From positions 1 to 6,979 of the forward strand of contig JAMOPD010000364.1 in assembly GCA_027064745.1 (NCBI GenBank): 6,979 nucleotides of DNA, read 5' to 3'. The stretch is from Thermococcaceae archaeon. Lineage in GTDB: Archaea > Methanobacteriota_B > Thermococci > Thermococcales > Thermococcaceae. The position numbers were made by a program, and so were the translations under genes. Under the pieces are notes generated by a model. The model was given only the letters and a program-made list of their open reading frames with translations. It had not been told where the DNA came from and ran no database searches. Shown piece by piece: positions 5,258 through 6,979 of this stretch (the stretch's first letter is position 1; the number at the start of each line of letters is the position of its first letter).

Positions 5258-5707
5258 ATGGAGAAGGAAGAAAAGATTATTGGAGCAGCTTTTCCAGTTC
5301 CAAAACCCCTGCTAAAGAGAATCCTTGAAGAAGGAAAAGATGTTTTTGTAAAGCCAGCTACTCTTACACGACTCATGCCCGGAATGAAGATAATATTCTA
5401 CGCCTCAAGGGAAGATCAGGGTTTCTATGGTGAAGCAGAGGTCGAGAGTATTGAGCTTTTTGAAAATCCACTAAAGATTCTGGAAAAATATAAAGACAGG
5501 ATTTTTCTAACTGAAAAAGAGTTCAAAGAGTACATTAAAACCTCCGAGAGATGGAGAACAAAAGGAAGACGAGCAAGACCTTGGATAGCAGTCGTTCTAA
5601 AGAACATTAAAAAGTATCCAAAAGTTGTAAAACCAAAGCGTTTTATTGCAGTTTCAGGAAGATATGTAAAAGAAAAAGAGTATCAAGAGATACAAAAGCA
5701 GTTCTAA
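5258..5707 (+). CDS. DUF365-like archaeal protein (probable PUA/ASCH-type fold)
   Basis: A 149-aa basic, soluble protein that I assign from memory to the archaeal DUF365 family, whose function is not established. Features seen: GAAFPVPKPLLKRILEEGKD (9-28), FVKPATLTRLMPGMKIIFYA (30-49), REDQGFYGEAEVESIE (51-66), a helical segment LKILEKYKDRIFLTEKEFKEY (72-92), the very basic RWRTKGRRARP (98-108), then AVVLKNIKKYPKVVKPKRF (111-129). The pattern 'GMKIIFYAS...YGEAEVESIE' resembles the beta-barrel core of PUA/ASCH/EVE-type domains, which often bind RNA or modified nucleotides; this is inference. It is divergent from padR and may share the intergenic control region, but no functional link is shown. 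Its TAA overlaps the TAG of the convergent helicase gene. Confidence 0.8.
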   Translation: MEKEEKIIGAAFPVPKPLLKRILEEGKDVFVKPATLTRLMPGMKIIFYASREDQGFYGEAEVESIELFENPLKILEKYKDRIFLTEKEFKEYIKTSERWRTKGRRARPWIAVVLKNIKKYPKVVKPKRFIAVSGRYVKEKEYQEIQKQF

Positions 5708-6979
5708 CTCTCAGGCACAAATAATATGCCAGCAACAATATGAGGTTTAACCCCTTTAGCACCCAGTTCTTCTTTCTTTGCCTCAAGCTCCTCTTTCCGT
5801 GCAGGAATTCCATACTTTTGAATTAACCGTTCACAAGCCGAGATGATTTTCTCAACACTCATGTTTGGATTTATCTCTCTAAGTGCCCTTGCAAACAACT
5901 CATGATTTGCATAGCCCCATTTAACCAGGTCTATTAATCTTCCGAGATACTCTTTCTCGGATTCTTTCTTGCTCTTACTCATTCTATTGTACAACTTTCC
6001 AAGCACCTTTTTCACATTTTTAGGATGTTTCATCCTTTTCTTGAACGTTAAACTACTCTCTTTGATTACCCTAAGCTCTTCAAAATCCCTCAAAACCCTG
6101 CCCGCAACTTCATAATAAACACCCATCTCTTTAAATTCGTTGAATGGCTTCGTGTTCCCATTTAATTTTGTGATTTCCAACAATTCCTCTAAGGAAATAT
6201 TTTGCTGAATCCAGGTATCTCCCTGCTTTTTGTAAATAAAGTACTGAGAAATGACCCCATCACTGCACACAAAGAAGGCATAATGCTCTTTACCTTTGTA
6301 TTTAGCTACACTCCTCATTGAATATCTTTTCGTTAGCTCCTCAAAGCGTTCTTTGTTATTCTCTTTAAATTCTCTAACAAGCTTTTCAGCCAATGTTGTT
6401 ACTGAAAGAATATCCGTAGTGGTTTCAAGAGCGTCGATTTGCCCCTTGTAAATAGCCTCAATTGCTGAAGGATTCCATTCTTCACTCTCTTCAAGAATCT
6501 TGCCATCTGCACCTAATGCATTGTTAAACTCAGCTATTCTCCTTCTGACTTTTTCAACCAGACCTAAGTTTTCTTCTAAGGCTTTTTCTGGGAAGAAGTT
6601 GTAGACCAATATTGTGTCGTGTTCCGTTCCAATCCTATCAACTCTACCAATTCTCTGGATTAACTTTATCGGCGTCCAGTGCAAATCATAATTAACCACA
6701 ACATTGGCATCCTGGAGGTTCAAACCTTCGCTGAGTATGTCCGTAGATATCAAGATGTCAATCTCGTCCTCTGTTTCATAGTTGTTGGATTTGGGGGCAA
6801 AACGTCTAATTTTATCCAGTATTCCCCTTGTATTGGAGCTTACCATTTCAATTTTGTGGTTTTGGGTGTAACCAAGTTTTTCTAACCCCCTGTAAATCCA
6901 CTGGACGGTCTCTTCGAATTCACTAAAGATTAGAATTTTTCTTTTTTGATACCTCGTTAGATCATCTATCAGTGATGCC
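5704..6979 (-). CDS. SNF2/superfamily-2 helicase, C-terminal part (5' end outside window)
   Basis: The frame is open to the right edge, so only the C-terminal 424 aa are seen; the ATG at 6846 is internal. Numbering from the edge: helicase C-terminal domain with ILIFSEF (15-21, motif IV region), ISTDILSEGLNLQDANVVVN (77-96, motif V) and QRIGRVDRIG (108-117, motif VI with arginine-finger candidates R112 and R115). ATP-dependent remodelling or translocation on DNA is expected. After motif VI follow VYNFFPE (125-131), a mostly helical region, and a charged C-terminal stretch rich in Lys/Glu (about 395-410) before the hydrophobic end. The ATPase half (Walker A and B, DEAD/DEAH box) must lie beyond the window. 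Proteins with this motif V/VI wording are, as I recall, often large helicases near restriction or other defence genes, sometimes with a phospholipase D-type nuclease domain; no such partner is visible here. Its stop overlaps that of the DUF365-like gene by 4 nt. Confidence 0.88.
   Translation of the reverse strand, partial: ASLIDDLTRYQKRKILIFSEFEETVQWIYRGLEKLGYTQNHKIEMVSSNTRGILDKIRRFAPKSNNYETEDEIDILISTDILSEGLNLQDANVVVNYDLHWTPIKLIQRIGRVDRIGTEHDTILVYNFFPEKALEENLGLVEKVRRRIAEFNNALGADGKILEESEEWNPSAIEAIYKGQIDALETTTDILSVTTLAEKLVREFKENNKERFEELTKRYSMRSVAKYKGKEHYAFFVCSDGVISQYFIYKKQGDTWIQQNISLEELLEITKLNGNTKPFNEFKEMGVYYEVAGRVLRDFEELRVIKESSLTFKKRMKHPKNVKKVLGKLYNRMSKSKKESEKEYLGRLIDLVKWGYANHELFARALREINPNMSVEKIISACERLIQKYGIPARKEELEAKKEELGAKGVKPHIVAGILFVPES

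Noticed and set aside
5155..5607. Minus-strand frames opposite the DUF365-like gene and its leader
   Set aside because: Serine- and phenylalanine-rich low-complexity translations opposite a real gene; no recognisable signals.
5704..6846. Helicase as a complete 380-aa gene starting at 6846
   Set aside because: The frame continues without a stop to the window edge and encodes the helicase motif IV region (ILIFSEF) upstream of 6846, so that ATG is internal.
1..6979. CRISPR array, tRNA or rRNA genes
   Set aside because: No regularly spaced direct repeats and no tRNA-like cloverleaf or conserved rRNA segments were seen on either strand.

Overview
The window looks like a chromosomal segment of a hyperthermophilic euryarchaeon of the order Thermococcales (Thermococcus, Pyrococcus or Palaeococcus). 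The encoded phosphoglycerate kinase has the archaeal THQSKP variant and closely resembles Thermococcales PGKs as I remember them. A near-match to the Thermococcales glycolytic motif (TATCAC-N5-GTGATA) sits at its promoter. Promoters are archaeal TATA type, Shine-Dalgarno sites are GGTGAT or GGAGGTGAT type, and gene ends carry T-runs.

Layout from left to right: an unrecognised 206-aa protein (+, 61-681) ending in a T-rich terminator. Next is a 173-bp intergenic region with a small inverted-repeat element flanked by 10-bp direct repeats, followed directly by the glycolytic motif and TATA box. Then comes pgk (+, 855-2090). Convergent with pgk is a tightly packed five-gene operon on the minus strand, read from 5109 down to 2112: PadR-family regulator, cysteine-rich dicluster ferredoxin-like protein, ABC-2 type ATPase, ABC-2 permease and a small three-helix membrane protein. 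Its genes overlap or are 1 to 4 nt apart, so it is probably a single self-regulated export unit; a perfect 14-bp palindrome between the TATA box and the padR start is a candidate PadR operator.

Divergent from padR is a DUF365-like (PUA/ASCH-type fold) 149-aa protein (+, 5258-5707). Its upstream region carries a second, shorter copy of the pgk-upstream element. The right end (5704-6979, minus) is the C-terminal 424 aa of a large SNF2/superfamily-2 helicase that runs off the window; its stop codon overlaps the DUF365 stop tail to tail.

Most worth a second look: the mini-element with apparent target-site duplication abutting the pgk control region, its second copy at 5161-5196, the ferredoxin embedded in a PadR/ABC exporter operon, and a 15-nt sequence shared by two gene-end terminators. 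There is no CRISPR array, rRNA or tRNA that I can see, and no clear-cut novel defence system inside the window; only the truncated helicase hints at one beyond the right edge.
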